Notes under the pieces: model-generated
Told to the model about the DNA's origin: nothing
Database searches by the model: none
What the model saw: the letters and a program-made list of their open reading frames with translations, nothing else
Position numbers and translations under genes: made by a program
Origin: Burkholderia sp. IMCC1007
Lineage (GTDB): Bacteria; Pseudomonadota; Gammaproteobacteria; Burkholderiales; Burkholderiaceae
Assembly (NCBI RefSeq): GCF_027257875.1
Contig: NZ_JAPVQY010000013.1
Span: 62,001 to 126,000, forward strand
Length of the DNA stretch: 64,000 bases
Direction of reading: 5' to 3'
Shown: one piece after another, positions 54,646-63,350 of the stretch
Layout of the letters: each line of letters opens with the position of its first letter
How positions within the stretch are numbered: the first letter of the stretch is position 1

Positions 54646-55857
54646 TCACGCGGCAATCGTTTGCGACCGCTCCTTCGGGAACGGCCTGAACATCATCGCG
54701 ACCGCGAATGCGGCGATGCCGATCACGAACGATCCGATGTACAGCCAGCCGTAGCCGCCGAGCGCATCGACGATCAGGCCACCGGCGACGGGCCCGGCCG
54801 CCATCCCGAGGCTGCCGGCCATCGCGCTGCCGCCGATCACGGTGCCCATCATCCGCAGCGGGAAATTCTCGCGCGCGAGCACCGCATACAGCGGCATCAC
54901 GCCCGCATAGATGAAGCCGAACAGCATCGCGACCGCGTAGAAGCCGTCGAGCGTGCGCACGAAGTAGTAACCGAGCGCGCCGAGCGCCTGCGCGAGCAGC
55001 CCGGCCACCAGCATCCGCTTCGCGCCGAAACGGTCGCCGAGCAGCCCGAACGCGATCCGCCCGCCCATCCCCGCGAGCCCTTCGACGCTGTAGATCGACA
55101 CCGCGGCGATCAGCGGGATCCCGCAGGTCACCGCATAGCTGACCGTATGGAAGATCGGCCCGGAGTGCGTCGCGCAGCAGAAGAAGTTGGTCAGCAGCAG
55201 CACGATGAACTGCGGCGAGCGCAGCGCGTCGCCGACCGACAGCGGCGCGGGCGCGCCGGCCGTCACCGGTTCGGCCTGCGGGCGGTCGAGTGCAGGCGGG
55301 CGCCGTACGAGCAGCGACGCCGGAATCATCACGGCGGCCGCCAGCGCGGCGATCATCAGCATCGACGCGCGCCAGTCGTGGCGTGACACGAGCCACGCGG
55401 CGAGCGGCGACATCGTCATCGGCGCCATTCCCATGCCGGCCGACACCAGCGACACCGCGAGGCTACGGTGCGTGTCGAACCAGCCCGTCACGCACGCCAT
55501 CATCGGCGCGAGCACCGCGGCGGCGGCGCTGCCGACCCCCAGCCCGAAAATCAGCTGGTACGCGAGCAACGACGGCGCGCGGCTCGCGAGCGCGAGACTG
55601 GCCGCCAGCAGCACCGCGCCCGTCACGACCACCGCACGCGTGCCGATCCGGTCCGACAGGCTGCCCCACGCGATGCTCGCGAACGCCATCGCGATGAAGC
55701 CGAGCGTCATCGCGGCCGAAATGCCGGTCATCGACCACCCGGTGTCACGCGCGATGGCCCGCAGGAACACCGGCAGCGAAAACATCGCGCCAATCGCGAC
55801 GCAGCTCAGCAGGCCGCCCGCGGCGACGATCACCCAACGGTATCGGGAATCCGGCAT
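54646..55857 (-). CDS. Major facilitator superfamily transporter (OFA/monocarboxylate-like)
   Basis: 403 residues, twelve transmembrane helices, with the 2-3 loop motif GSLSDRIGTRA and a 8-9 loop copy GLLGDRFGAKRM. General shape fits oxalate/formate-antiporter-like carboxylate carriers. Divergent from the GntR gene at 56201 across 343 bases, so it may be a target of that regulator. The 274-bp gap downstream (54372-54645) contains a T-run near 54575 but no gene or clear terminator. Confidence 0.88.
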   Translation of the reverse strand: MPDSRYRWVIVAAGGLLSCVAIGAMFSLPVFLRAIARDTGWSMTGISAAMTLGFIAMAFASIAWGSLSDRIGTRAVVVTGAVLLAASLALASRAPSLLAYQLIFGLGVGSAAAAVLAPMMACVTGWFDTHRSLAVSLVSAGMGMAPMTMSPLAAWLVSRHDWRASMLMIAALAAAVMIPASLLVRRPPALDRPQAEPVTAGAPAPLSVGDALRSPQFIVLLLTNFFCCATHSGPIFHTVSYAVTCGIPLIAAVSIYSVEGLAGMGGRIAFGLLGDRFGAKRMLVAGLLAQALGALGYYFVRTLDGFYAVAMLFGFIYAGVMPLYAVLARENFPLRMMGTVIGGSAMAGSLGMAAGPVAGGLIVDALGGYGWLYIGSFVIGIAAFAVAMMFRPFPKERSQTIAA

Positions 55858-56179
55858 CGGTTAGCTCCTTCTCGGTCTCGCACGCATCGACGGGGAACCG
55901 GGCAGCGTGCGCGCCAGCGCGCGGCGACGCAACGCGGCCGACATCGATACGACGAACGACGCACCGCGAAATCGACACGCGCGGCACGCGAAGCGCGAAT
56001 CTCCGATTGTCGGCGCATTTGCGCGCATGGCAAGGGGCACGGGGGCCGAACGAAGCGCCGCCGGGCACCGGTTCCTCGATTCGGTCCACGGCGCCCCACC
56101 GTGCTTTTCCGGAATCGGAAAGTCGAAATCAGAAATAGTTGGTTGGGGCGCGCGGGCCCGCTCACTACACTCGAGCGAT

Positions 56180-56193
56180 CTTGTCATAACAAG
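56180..56193. promoter_or_regulatory. Inverted-repeat operator candidate before the UTRA-GntR gene
   Basis: CTTGT-CATA-ACAAG, a perfect 5-4-5 inverted repeat ending 7 bases before the GntR start codon. HutC-type GntR regulators bind short palindromes of this kind. Its position over the ribosome-binding region suggests autorepression. It lies in the 343-bp divergent gap 55858-56200; the rest of that gap shows nothing clear. Confidence 0.5.
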
Positions 56194-56200
56194 TTGACCA

Positions 56201-56971
56201 ATGACCCCACCCAACGTCGTGCCGCTGTCGGCGGCCCCGCTCTACGTGCAGATCAAGGACACGCTGCGCGCGCGCATTCTCGACGGCACCTATGCGCCGC
56301 ACAGCCGGATGCCGTCCGAGCACGAGCTCTGCGCGATGTTCGACGTGAGCCGCATCACGGTGCGCCAGGCCCTCGGCGACCTGCAGAAGGAAGGCCTGCT
56401 GTTCAAGCTGCACGGCAAGGGCACGTTCGTGTCGAAGCCTAAGGCGTTCCAGAACGTGACGTCGCTGCAGGGCTTTGCCGAAGCGATGTCGTCGATGGGC
56501 TACGAGATCGTGAACCAGCTGCGCAGCTTTCGCACCGTCAAGGCCGACCGCCATCTCGCGGCGAAACTGAACGTGCCGGAAGGTGCGCCGCTCGTCGAGA
56601 TCCAGCGCGTGCGGCTGCTGAACCGCGAGCCCGTGTCGCTCGAGCAGACCTGGGTGCCCGAAGCGCTCGGCAAGCGACTCGCGGGCGCCGATCTCGCGAC
56701 CCGCGACATCTTCCTGATCCTGGAAAACGACTGCGGCATCCCGCTCGGCCATGCCGACGTGTCGATCGACGCGATCCTCGCCGACGACGAAATCGTCGAC
56801 GCGTTGCGCGTCGAGGAAAGCAGCCCGGTGCTGCGCATCGAGCGGCTCACGCACGACGCGTCGGGTACGCCGATCGACTACGAACACCTCTACTTCCGCG
56901 GCGACGCCTTCCAGTACCGGTTGCGCATCGACCGGCAGAAGACTCGCCAACCTGCAAGGAACCCGCGATGA
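56201..56971 (+). CDS. GntR-family regulator, HutC/UTRA subgroup
   Basis: 256 residues. Winged helix about 8-78 (PLYVQIKDTLRARILDGTYA, RMPSEHELCAMFDVSRITVR), then a UTRA ligand-binding domain from about 95 to 245 (VPEGAPLVEIQRVRLLNREP, YEHLYFRGDAFQYRLRI). First gene of the AprA/B-like operon: its stop overlaps the next start by 4 bases (ATGA at 56968), so it is translationally coupled to what it presumably regulates. Confidence 0.92.
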   Translation: MTPPNVVPLSAAPLYVQIKDTLRARILDGTYAPHSRMPSEHELCAMFDVSRITVRQALGDLQKEGLLFKLHGKGTFVSKPKAFQNVTSLQGFAEAMSSMGYEIVNQLRSFRTVKADRHLAAKLNVPEGAPLVEIQRVRLLNREPVSLEQTWVPEALGKRLAGADLATRDIFLILENDCGIPLGHADVSIDAILADDEIVDALRVEESSPVLRIERLTHDASGTPIDYEHLYFRGDAFQYRLRIDRQKTRQPARNPR

Positions 56972-58707
56972 ATACCCATGTACTCGAATACGACATCGTC
57001 GTGGTCGGCGGCGGCACGGCCGGCCCGATGGCCGCGATCAAGGCGAAGGAGCGCGACCCGTCGCTGCGCGTGCTGTTGCTCGAGAAGGCGAACGTGAAGC
57101 GCAGCGGCGCGATCTCGATGGGGATGGACGGCCTGAACAACGCGGTGATCCCCGGCCACGCGACGCCCGAGCAGTACACGCGCGAGATCATGATCGCCAA
57201 CGACGGGATCGTCGACCAGGAGGCCGTGCATGCGTACGCGACGCACAGCTTCGCGACGATCGAACAGCTCGACCGCTGGGGCGTGAAGTTCGAAAAGGAC
57301 GGGACCGGCGACTACGCGGTGAAGAAGGTCCATCACATGGGCTCGTACGTGCTGCCGATGCCGGAAGGACACGACATCAAGAAGGTGCTGTACCGGCAGT
57401 TGAAGCGCGCGCGCATCGCGATCACGAACCGGATCGTCGCGACACGCGTGCTGACCGACGCGCAAGGCCGCGCGAGCGGCGTGCTGGGCTTCGACTGCCG
57501 CACGGCGGATTTTCACGTGATCCGCGCGAAGGCCGTGATTCTGTGCTGCGGCGCGGCCGGCCGCCTCGGGCTGCCGGCGTCCGGCTACCTGATGGGCACG
57601 TACGAGAACCCGACCAACGCCGGCGACGGCTACGCGATGGCGTACCACGCGGGCGCCGCGCTCGCGAACCTCGAGTGCTTCCAGATCAATCCGCTGATCA
57701 AGGACTACAACGGCCCAGCATGCGCGTACGTGACGGGCCCGCTCGGCGGCTTCACCGCGAACGGCAAGGGCGAACGCTTCATCGAGTGCGACTACTGGAG
57801 CGGCCAGATGATGTGGGAGTTCTACCAGGAACTGCAAAGCGGCAACGGCCCGGTGTTCCTGAAGCTCGACCACCTCGCGGAAGAAACGATCCAGACCATC
57901 GAGCAGATCCTGCACACCAACGAGCGGCCGAGCCGCGGCCGCTTCCATGCGGGGCGCGGCACCGACTACCGGCAGCAGATGGTCGAGATGCACATCTCCG
58001 AGATCGGCTTCTGCAGTGGCCACAGCGCGTCGGGCGTGTACGTCAATGCACGCGCGGAGACGACCGTGCCCGGGCTCTACGCGGCCGGCGACATGGCAGC
58101 CGTGCCGCACAACTACATGCTCGGTGCGTTCACGTACGGCTGGTTCGCCGGGCAGAACGCCGCCGACTACGTGGCCGGCCGCGAACACGCACCGGTGGAC
58201 GACGCGCAGGTCGCGGCCGAACGCACCCGCGTGCTCGCGCCGCTCACGCGCGAACGCGGCCTCGCGCCCGCGCAGGTCGAATACAAATTGCGCCGCATGG
58301 TGAACGATTACCTGCAGCCGCCGAAGGTGACGCGCAAGATGGAAATCGGCCTGCAACGTTTGGACGGAATGATTGAGGATCTCGAAGAACTGAAGGCGAA
58401 CCATCCGCACGAACTGATGCGCGCCGCCGAAGTGCGCGCGATCCGCGACTGCGCCGAAATGGCTGCGCGCGCGTCGCTGTTCCGCACCGAGAGCCGCTGG
58501 GGGCTGTACCACCATCGCGTCGATTTCCCTCATCGCAACGACGCCGAATGGTTCTGCCACACGTGGCTGCGCAAGGGCGCCGACGGCGCGATGCGCAGCG
58601 AGAAGCGGCCGGTCGAACCGTACATCGTGCCGCTCGCCGACGACGAACGCAGCGCCTACGCGCACCTGCGCATCCGCGAACCGGCCGCACGCGCGGCCGC
58701 CATCTGA
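56968..58707 (+). CDS. FAD-dependent oxidoreductase resembling adenylylsulfate reductase alpha subunit (fumarate-reductase superfamily)
   Basis: 579 residues. FAD-binding GGGTAG at 14-19 and LLLEKANVKRSGAISMGMDG, a segment typical of AprA-like flavoproteins; GLYAAGDMAAVPHN closes the FAD site, and ESRWGLYHHRVDFPHRNDAE near 510 resembles the AprA C-terminal helical domain. Paired with a two-cluster ferredoxin 17 bases downstream, as AprA is with AprB. It is not accompanied by sat, qmo or dsr genes, so it is unlikely to be a dissimilatory sulfate enzyme; the substrate is unknown. Confidence 0.82.
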   Translation: MNTHVLEYDIVVVGGGTAGPMAAIKAKERDPSLRVLLLEKANVKRSGAISMGMDGLNNAVIPGHATPEQYTREIMIANDGIVDQEAVHAYATHSFATIEQLDRWGVKFEKDGTGDYAVKKVHHMGSYVLPMPEGHDIKKVLYRQLKRARIAITNRIVATRVLTDAQGRASGVLGFDCRTADFHVIRAKAVILCCGAAGRLGLPASGYLMGTYENPTNAGDGYAMAYHAGAALANLECFQINPLIKDYNGPACAYVTGPLGGFTANGKGERFIECDYWSGQMMWEFYQELQSGNGPVFLKLDHLAEETIQTIEQILHTNERPSRGRFHAGRGTDYRQQMVEMHISEIGFCSGHSASGVYVNARAETTVPGLYAAGDMAAVPHNYMLGAFTYGWFAGQNAADYVAGREHAPVDDAQVAAERTRVLAPLTRERGLAPAQVEYKLRRMVNDYLQPPKVTRKMEIGLQRLDGMIEDLEELKANHPHELMRAAEVRAIRDCAEMAARASLFRTESRWGLYHHRVDFPHRNDAEWFCHTWLRKGADGAMRSEKRPVEPYIVPLADDERSAYAHLRIREPAARAAAI

Positions 58708-58724
58708 CTCCGAGGAGCCTTACC

Positions 58725-58970
58725 GTGCCATATACCCCGCACGACATCTTCCTGCGCAGCAGCGCACCCGTGACGATCGACGAGGACCGCTGCATCGCCG
58801 ACAAGGGCTGCACCGTCTGCGTCGACGTGTGCCCGCTCGACCTGCTCGCGATCGACGTGACCAAGGGCAAGGCCTACATGCAGTTCGACGAATGCTGGTA
58901 CTGCATGCCGTGCGAACGCGATTGCCCGACCGGCGCGGTCAAGGTCGACATCCCGTACCTGCTGCGCTGA
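58725..58970 (+). CDS. Ferredoxin with two [4Fe-4S] clusters, AprB-like
   Basis: 81 residues from GTG 58725 with GGAG 12 bases upstream. Two cysteine sets: CIADKGCTVCVDVCP (C-x5-C-x2-C-x3-CP) and CWYCMPCERDCP (C-x2-C-x2-C-x3-CP). The unusual x5 spacing in the first set and the CWYC sequence resemble the beta subunit of adenylylsulfate reductase, lacking its C-terminal tail. It is the expected electron partner of the flavoprotein encoded just upstream. Confidence 0.9.
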   Translation: MPYTPHDIFLRSSAPVTIDEDRCIADKGCTVCVDVCPLDLLAIDVTKGKAYMQFDECWYCMPCERDCPTGAVKVDIPYLLR

Positions 58971-59010
58971 TCGGCGCGCCGCTTCCCCACCATCATCGGA
59001 CCAACGACAC

Positions 59011-59268
59011 ATGAACCCGACGCGACGGATGTTCCGCCTGCCCGACATCTGGTCGCGCATCGGCACCACAGTGCTGTTCATCATGCACGACATCGAGGAA
59101 GCGCTGTTTCTCGGCGATCGCATCCTGATGCTGTCGCCGCGGCCCGCGCGCATCGTCGCCGACGCTCCGGTGCCGCTCGCCCGACCGCGTACCGACGACA
59201 GCACCACCGAGCGCGCGTTCGTCGACATCAAGCGCCGCTGCCTCGCGCTGCTGCGTAACGCTGTTTGA
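59011..59268 (+). pseudogene. Collapsed ABC transporter: fusion stump ending in a TauB/SsuB-type ATPase C-terminus
   Basis: 85 codons. The first ten (MNPTRRMFRL) look like the beginning of an export signal with twin Arg, as in a substrate-binding protein. From residue 12 the sequence is the last part of a nitrate/sulfonate/taurine-type ABC ATPase: IWSRIGTTVLFIMHDIEEAL (switch His in MHD), FLGDRILMLSPRPARIV. Walker A, Walker B and the ABC signature are absent. A single deletion joining a binding-protein start to an ATPase end in frame would produce this. Cannot act as an ATPase. Confidence 0.7.
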
Positions 59269-59300
59269 TCACGCGCCCCTCATCGCTCCGAATATTGCCC

Positions 59301-60296
59301 ATGACCGCTTCTTCTGCTCCTTTCCCGCTGCCCGGCGCGCTCGATCCCGACCTTGCCGACCTCGTCGCGCGCGCCGCCTCGCCCGACGCACCAGTGCGCC
59401 GCATTGCACTGCTCGAACTCGCCGATCTCGAGAATCCCGACCTCGTGCCGGCATTCGTTGCGGCACTGCGCGACGATCCGTCGGCCGACGTGCGCGGCGA
59501 AGCCGCACGCGTGCTCGGCGCGTGGGAACAACCCGACGTCGTCGACGCGCTGTGTCATGCGCTGCTCGATCCGGACGACCGTGTACGCGCGACCGCTGCG
59601 CAAAGCCTGTCCGAGTTGAAGGACGTTGCATCCGGTGCGGTGCTGTGCCGCTGGGCCGAACGGCCGGAGCCGTTCGTGCGCGGCGCCGTGCTGCGCGGCT
59701 TGCGCGAACTGCGTGACCCCGACGCGTTCGCGCCCGCGCTGCGCGCGCTCGATGCGCAGGTGGCATCCGTGCGAGCGGAAGCCGTCGCCGTGCTCGGATG
59801 GCTGAAGGACACGCGTGCGTTGGCGCCCCTCGCGCACATCGCGACAGCCGACGCGCATGCCGACGTACGGCGCATCGCGGTCGGCGCGGTCGGATTCGCG
59901 GCATCGAGCGACACGGCCGTCGTGGCCGCGTTGCTTGCGGCGTTACGCGACACCGAATGGCAGGTCCGCGAGGAAGCGGCCGCGACGCTCGGCAAGCTGC
60001 GCATCGTGGCCGCCCGCGCGCCGCTCGTCGCCGCGCTCGACGATGATTACTGGCAGGTGCGCTTGCGCGCGGTGCGTGCGCTCGGACAGTTGCGCGATGC
60101 TGCAGCGGCGCCGGCCGTCGTCGCGCTGCTCGCGCATGCGATCAGCAACCTGCGCAAGGAGGCCGCGCTTGCGCTCGGCGAACTGCGCGACCCTGCGACG
60201 TTGCCGGCATTGCGTGACGCGCTGGAGGATCGCGATCCCGAAGTCCGCAAGGCCGTGCGGATCGCGATCGGGCAGATCGAAGGAGACGCGCGATGA
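59301..60296 (+). CDS. HEAT-repeat protein
   Basis: 331 residues made of about nine bihelical HEAT/PBS-lyase-type repeats of about 31 residues, each with the D-VR-A-A-LG pattern (SADVRGEAARVLGAW, DDRVRATAAQSLSEL, HADVRRIAVGAVGF, WQVREEAAATLGKL, NLRKEAALALGEL). Such proteins are scaffolds or lyases acting on bilins; no catalytic motif is evident. ATG 59301 preferred (MTASSAPFPLPG). Its stop overlaps the DUF971 start by 4 bases, so both belong to this operon. Confidence 0.88.
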   Translation: MTASSAPFPLPGALDPDLADLVARAASPDAPVRRIALLELADLENPDLVPAFVAALRDDPSADVRGEAARVLGAWEQPDVVDALCHALLDPDDRVRATAAQSLSELKDVASGAVLCRWAERPEPFVRGAVLRGLRELRDPDAFAPALRALDAQVASVRAEAVAVLGWLKDTRALAPLAHIATADAHADVRRIAVGAVGFAASSDTAVVAALLAALRDTEWQVREEAAATLGKLRIVAARAPLVAALDDDYWQVRLRAVRALGQLRDAAAAPAVVALLAHAISNLRKEAALALGELRDPATLPALRDALEDRDPEVRKAVRIAIGQIEGDAR

Positions 60297-60634
60297 TCGC
60301 GCCAACCGAGATTCTGCTCGACCATGCGGCCCGCGCGTTGACGCTGCGCTGGCCGGCTGGCGATACGCAACGCATCGACTATGCGCAGTTGCGCAGCGAG
60401 TGCCCGTGCGCCGCGTGCAGGAAAATCCGGTTCGACGGCGGCAGCGTTCGCGCGCAAGCCGGCCTGACGCTGGACGGGGTCGAAGCGGCCGGCTACGGCA
60501 TCCGGCTGCTGTTCGGCGACGGTCATGCGCGGGGGATCTATCCGTGGCCGTATCTGGCCGAACTCGGCGAAGACCGGCTGGATACGGGTATCGCGTCGCA
60601 CTGCGCGCATGCTCACCGCAAGCCTGCGGGCTGA
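60293..60634 (+). CDS. DUF971 / GBBH-like N-terminal domain protein
   Basis: 113 residues. Core TLRWPAGDTQRIDYAQLRSE, then CPCAACR with Cys37, Cys39 and Cys42, and YGIRLLFGDGHARGIYPWPY; a C-terminal ASHCAHAH could complete a metal site. The domain occurs fused to gamma-butyrobetaine hydroxylases and to Mrp/ApbC Fe-S carriers; stand-alone function is unknown. Overlaps the HEAT gene (ATGA). Confidence 0.88.
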   Translation: MIAPTEILLDHAARALTLRWPAGDTQRIDYAQLRSECPCAACRKIRFDGGSVRAQAGLTLDGVEAAGYGIRLLFGDGHARGIYPWPYLAELGEDRLDTGIASHCAHAHRKPAG

Positions 60635-60816
60635 ACACCGAACCAAGGCCCTTCGATCTGCCGTTTCACCGTCGTACCGGGTCGCGATCCGCACGACGTG
60701 CGTACGCCGATTGGGCCCGTGCCACCGCGCCCGCGAGCACGCCCCCGCATGGGTCCGAAAACGCTGCGATACTGACGATTGCGCGCTGCACTCCCCTTTC
60801 CCGAAGGAGCACGGAC

Positions 60817-61701
60817 ATGCAAACGGCAGTCGGATTCATCGGCCTCGGCGTGATGGGCACGCCAATGGCACTCAACCTCGCGCGGGCCAGCACGCCGCTC
60901 GTCGTGTGGAGCCGATCGCACGGCAGCGACGATGCGCTGCGCGCTGCCGGCGCGCAAGTCGTCGAACGCGTCGACGACGTGTTCGACGCGTGCCGCACGG
61001 TGTTGCTGATGCTCGCGAACGACACCGCTATCGATACCGTCCTCGCACGCGGCACGCGCGATTTCGCTGCACGCGTCGGCGGACATACGATCGTGAACAT
61101 GGGGACGAATTCGCCCGAATACTCGCGCGCGCTCGCCGACGAAATCGCCGACGCATCCGGCCGCTACGTCGAATCGCCGGTGTCCGGTTCGCGCAAGCCG
61201 GCCGAAGCCGGGCAACTCGTCGTGATGCTGGCCGGCGCGCCGGAAGACGTCGATGCGATCCGTCGGCTCGTGAAGCCGCTGTGCCGCGACAGCTTTGTGT
61301 GCGGCGACGTGCCGGCCGCGCTAACGATGAAACTCGCCGTGAACCTGTTCCTGATCACGATGGTGACGGGCCTGACCGAGGCGACGCATTTCGCGCAACG
61401 CCACGGCGTCGATCTCGCCCGCTTCGCCGACGTGCTCAATGCCGGCCCGATGGCGAGCGACGTGTCGCGCGTGAAGCTCGGCAAGCTCGTCGCGTCCGAC
61501 TTCGACGTGCAGGCAGCCATCACCGACGTGCTGAAGAACGCGCGGCTCGTTGCCGAATCCGCGCGAAGCATCGGAATCGCGTCGCCGCTGCTGGACATCT
61601 GCCATGCGCTTTACGGCGAAACCGAGCAAGCCGGATACGGCTCGTCCGACATGGTCGCCGTCATTCATGCGATCGAGCAGCGCAGCGACGATGCGAGATG
61701 A
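60817..61701 (+). CDS. NAD(P)-dependent beta-hydroxyacid dehydrogenase (3-hydroxyisobutyrate dehydrogenase family)
   Basis: 294 residues. NAD(P) loop GLGVMG at 9-14, substrate-binding SPVSGSRKPAEAGQL (about 120-134), catalytic Lys172 in TMKLAVNLFL. Follows the DUF971 gene by 182 bases with GAAGGAG just before ATG 60817, so it may have its own promoter. About 35 percent similar by eye to the family member at 38388-39281; the two are separate paralogues. Substrate unknown. Confidence 0.85.
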   Translation: MQTAVGFIGLGVMGTPMALNLARASTPLVVWSRSHGSDDALRAAGAQVVERVDDVFDACRTVLLMLANDTAIDTVLARGTRDFAARVGGHTIVNMGTNSPEYSRALADEIADASGRYVESPVSGSRKPAEAGQLVVMLAGAPEDVDAIRRLVKPLCRDSFVCGDVPAALTMKLAVNLFLITMVTGLTEATHFAQRHGVDLARFADVLNAGPMASDVSRVKLGKLVASDFDVQAAITDVLKNARLVAESARSIGIASPLLDICHALYGETEQAGYGSSDMVAVIHAIEQRSDDAR

Positions 61702-61750
61702 ATCGTATGCATGCAAACCCGCTCACGTCCGTTGACGCATAGGCCCGATC

Positions 61751-62233
61751 ATGTCCAAGCGCTCACACTCCGCAACCGCCGCCGCAACTTCCCTGCATGC
61801 CGTTCCTGCCGTGATCGGCATCGTGCTGCGCGAACGCGACGTGCTGCTCGTGCGGCGCGCGAATCCGCCGGACGCGGGCCGCTGGGGCTTCCCCGGCGGC
61901 AAGATCGAACCGGGCGAGCCGATCGCGGACGCGATCGTCCGCGAGATTGCCGAAGAGACGACGCTCGACGTCGAAGCACTCGACGTATTCACCGCGCTCG
62001 ATTCGTTCGATCACGATGCCGCTGGCCGCGTGCGCCAGCATTTCGTGATGGTCGCGGTGCTGTGCAAATGGCTGCGCGGCGCGCCCGCTGCCGGCGACGA
62101 TGCGCTGGAAGCACGCTGGTTCGATCTCGACGAACTCGAACGCGACGATCTGCCGATGAGCGCCGGCGTGCGCGACGTTGCTCGGCGTGCGGTCGAACGG
62201 GCCGCGGACATCGATTACTCAAGTCGCTCGTGA
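61751..62233 (+). CDS. NUDIX hydrolase
   Basis: 160 residues. Nudix box at 49-72: GGKIEPGEPIADAIVREIAE then ETTL. It fits G-x5-E-x7-REUxEE, but the final invariant Gly is Thr71. Catalytic Glu residues are kept. Members cleave nucleoside diphosphates linked to another moiety; this one resembles short MutT/ADP-ribose pyrophosphatase-type enzymes. Start ATG 61751, 49 bases after the dehydrogenase gene. Confidence 0.88.
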   Translation: MSKRSHSATAAATSLHAVPAVIGIVLRERDVLLVRRANPPDAGRWGFPGGKIEPGEPIADAIVREIAEETTLDVEALDVFTALDSFDHDAAGRVRQHFVMVAVLCKWLRGAPAAGDDALEARWFDLDELERDDLPMSAGVRDVARRAVERAADIDYSSRS

Positions 62234-62309
62234 GCGGCGCCCGTTACCGCAGACCACAGGACGACGCTTCCATTTTGGTCAAGCGGACGACCCTGTGCCC
62301 CACGACATG

Positions 62310-62345
62310 AAAAACGCCCGACGGGCTCCCCTGCCGGGCGTTTCG
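62310..62345. terminator. Terminator between NUDIX and AraC-type genes
   Basis: Stem AAACGCCCG / CGGGCGTTT with a 14-base loop. The minus strand ends in TTTTT (for the AraC gene), the plus strand in only TTT. Confidence 0.65.
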
Positions 62346-62409
62346 CATCATTCGAGCCGTGATCCGCTACCGACATTGCTAGCCGGAACTAGCCGGAAAG
62401 CGCGCCGCG

Positions 62410-63228
62410 CTATCTGTTGGTGGAAAAGTAGCGTGCCGGCGAATCCCCAAGGACTTTCCGGAACATCGCAATGAAATTGCTCGGTGACGCGTAGCCGAGA
62501 ACGTCCGAGATCTCCGCAACCGAGATCCCTCGCGCAAGCATATCGAGGCCATGCATCAGCTTTACCTGTTGTCGCCACCGACCGAAACTCAGCCCGGTCT
62601 CCGCAAGCGTCAGGCGGCGCAACGTGCGCGAGGACATCGCACCGAATGATGCCCAATCGTCGAGTGTGCGCGGATTTCCCGGGTCCGCCACGACGGCGCG
62701 CGCCACTCGAACAACGCGCGGGTCGCTCGGCATCGGCACATGCAATGCCTCGTGCGGAGCGCGTCGGATTTCGTCTTGTATGACCGTCGCGATGCGCGCT
62801 TGGTCAGGTGTCAACGTGGCGCGCTTGTCCCATTCCGTCGTCCTCTGCGCGAGCGCCCGCAGCACTTCACTGATTGCGACAACACAGGGGGTCGCAGGCA
62901 GATCGACGCAAAACGCGGGCGCCATGAACAACGTCCAGCCGCTGAGCGCGCCGCTCACGCGAACCTCGTGCGGAACGTCCGGCGGTATCCAGCCCGCGCG
63001 GCAGGGAGGAAGGAGCCAAGCGCCATGGGAAGTATTGAGCTGGATCAGCCCAGTTTCGACACAGAACAATTGACCGCGCACATGATGATGCCAGTCATAT
63101 TCTCTCGTCCCCAGACGAAACTCATTCGTTGGACTGTCATCTCCCCGGATGCCGATCACGAGCGGGCCGTCGGACATCTCGCTGAGATCTTCGGTGCCGG
63201 GAGCCGTGCTGTCGTTTAGATTGGCCAT
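62410..63228 (-). CDS. AraC-family transcriptional regulator
   Basis: 272 residues. N-terminal cupin-like sensor (about 20-130, REYDWHHHVRGQLFCVETGL) and C-terminal double HTH from about 170 to 268 (LDDWASFGAMSSRTLRRLTL, SVAEISDVLGYASPSNFIAM). Divergent from the FAD monooxygenase across 122 bases, the usual layout for a regulator and its target. The sequence between them is AT-richer and should hold both promoters, but I see no definite hexamers. Confidence 0.9.
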   Translation of the reverse strand: MANLNDSTAPGTEDLSEMSDGPLVIGIRGDDSPTNEFRLGTREYDWHHHVRGQLFCVETGLIQLNTSHGAWLLPPCRAGWIPPDVPHEVRVSGALSGWTLFMAPAFCVDLPATPCVVAISEVLRALAQRTTEWDKRATLTPDQARIATVIQDEIRRAPHEALHVPMPSDPRVVRVARAVVADPGNPRTLDDWASFGAMSSRTLRRLTLAETGLSFGRWRQQVKLMHGLDMLARGISVAEISDVLGYASPSNFIAMFRKVLGDSPARYFSTNR

Positions 63229-63350
63229 ATTTCACTATTTTATGCCCAGATAAAGCTACTTGGCTTTGAGTTCTCCGTGCAACCATTTCCATCAATACCT
63301 CGCGACTGTGATAACGCGCTCAACGCGAGGGGTCTATCTCGGGAAAATTC

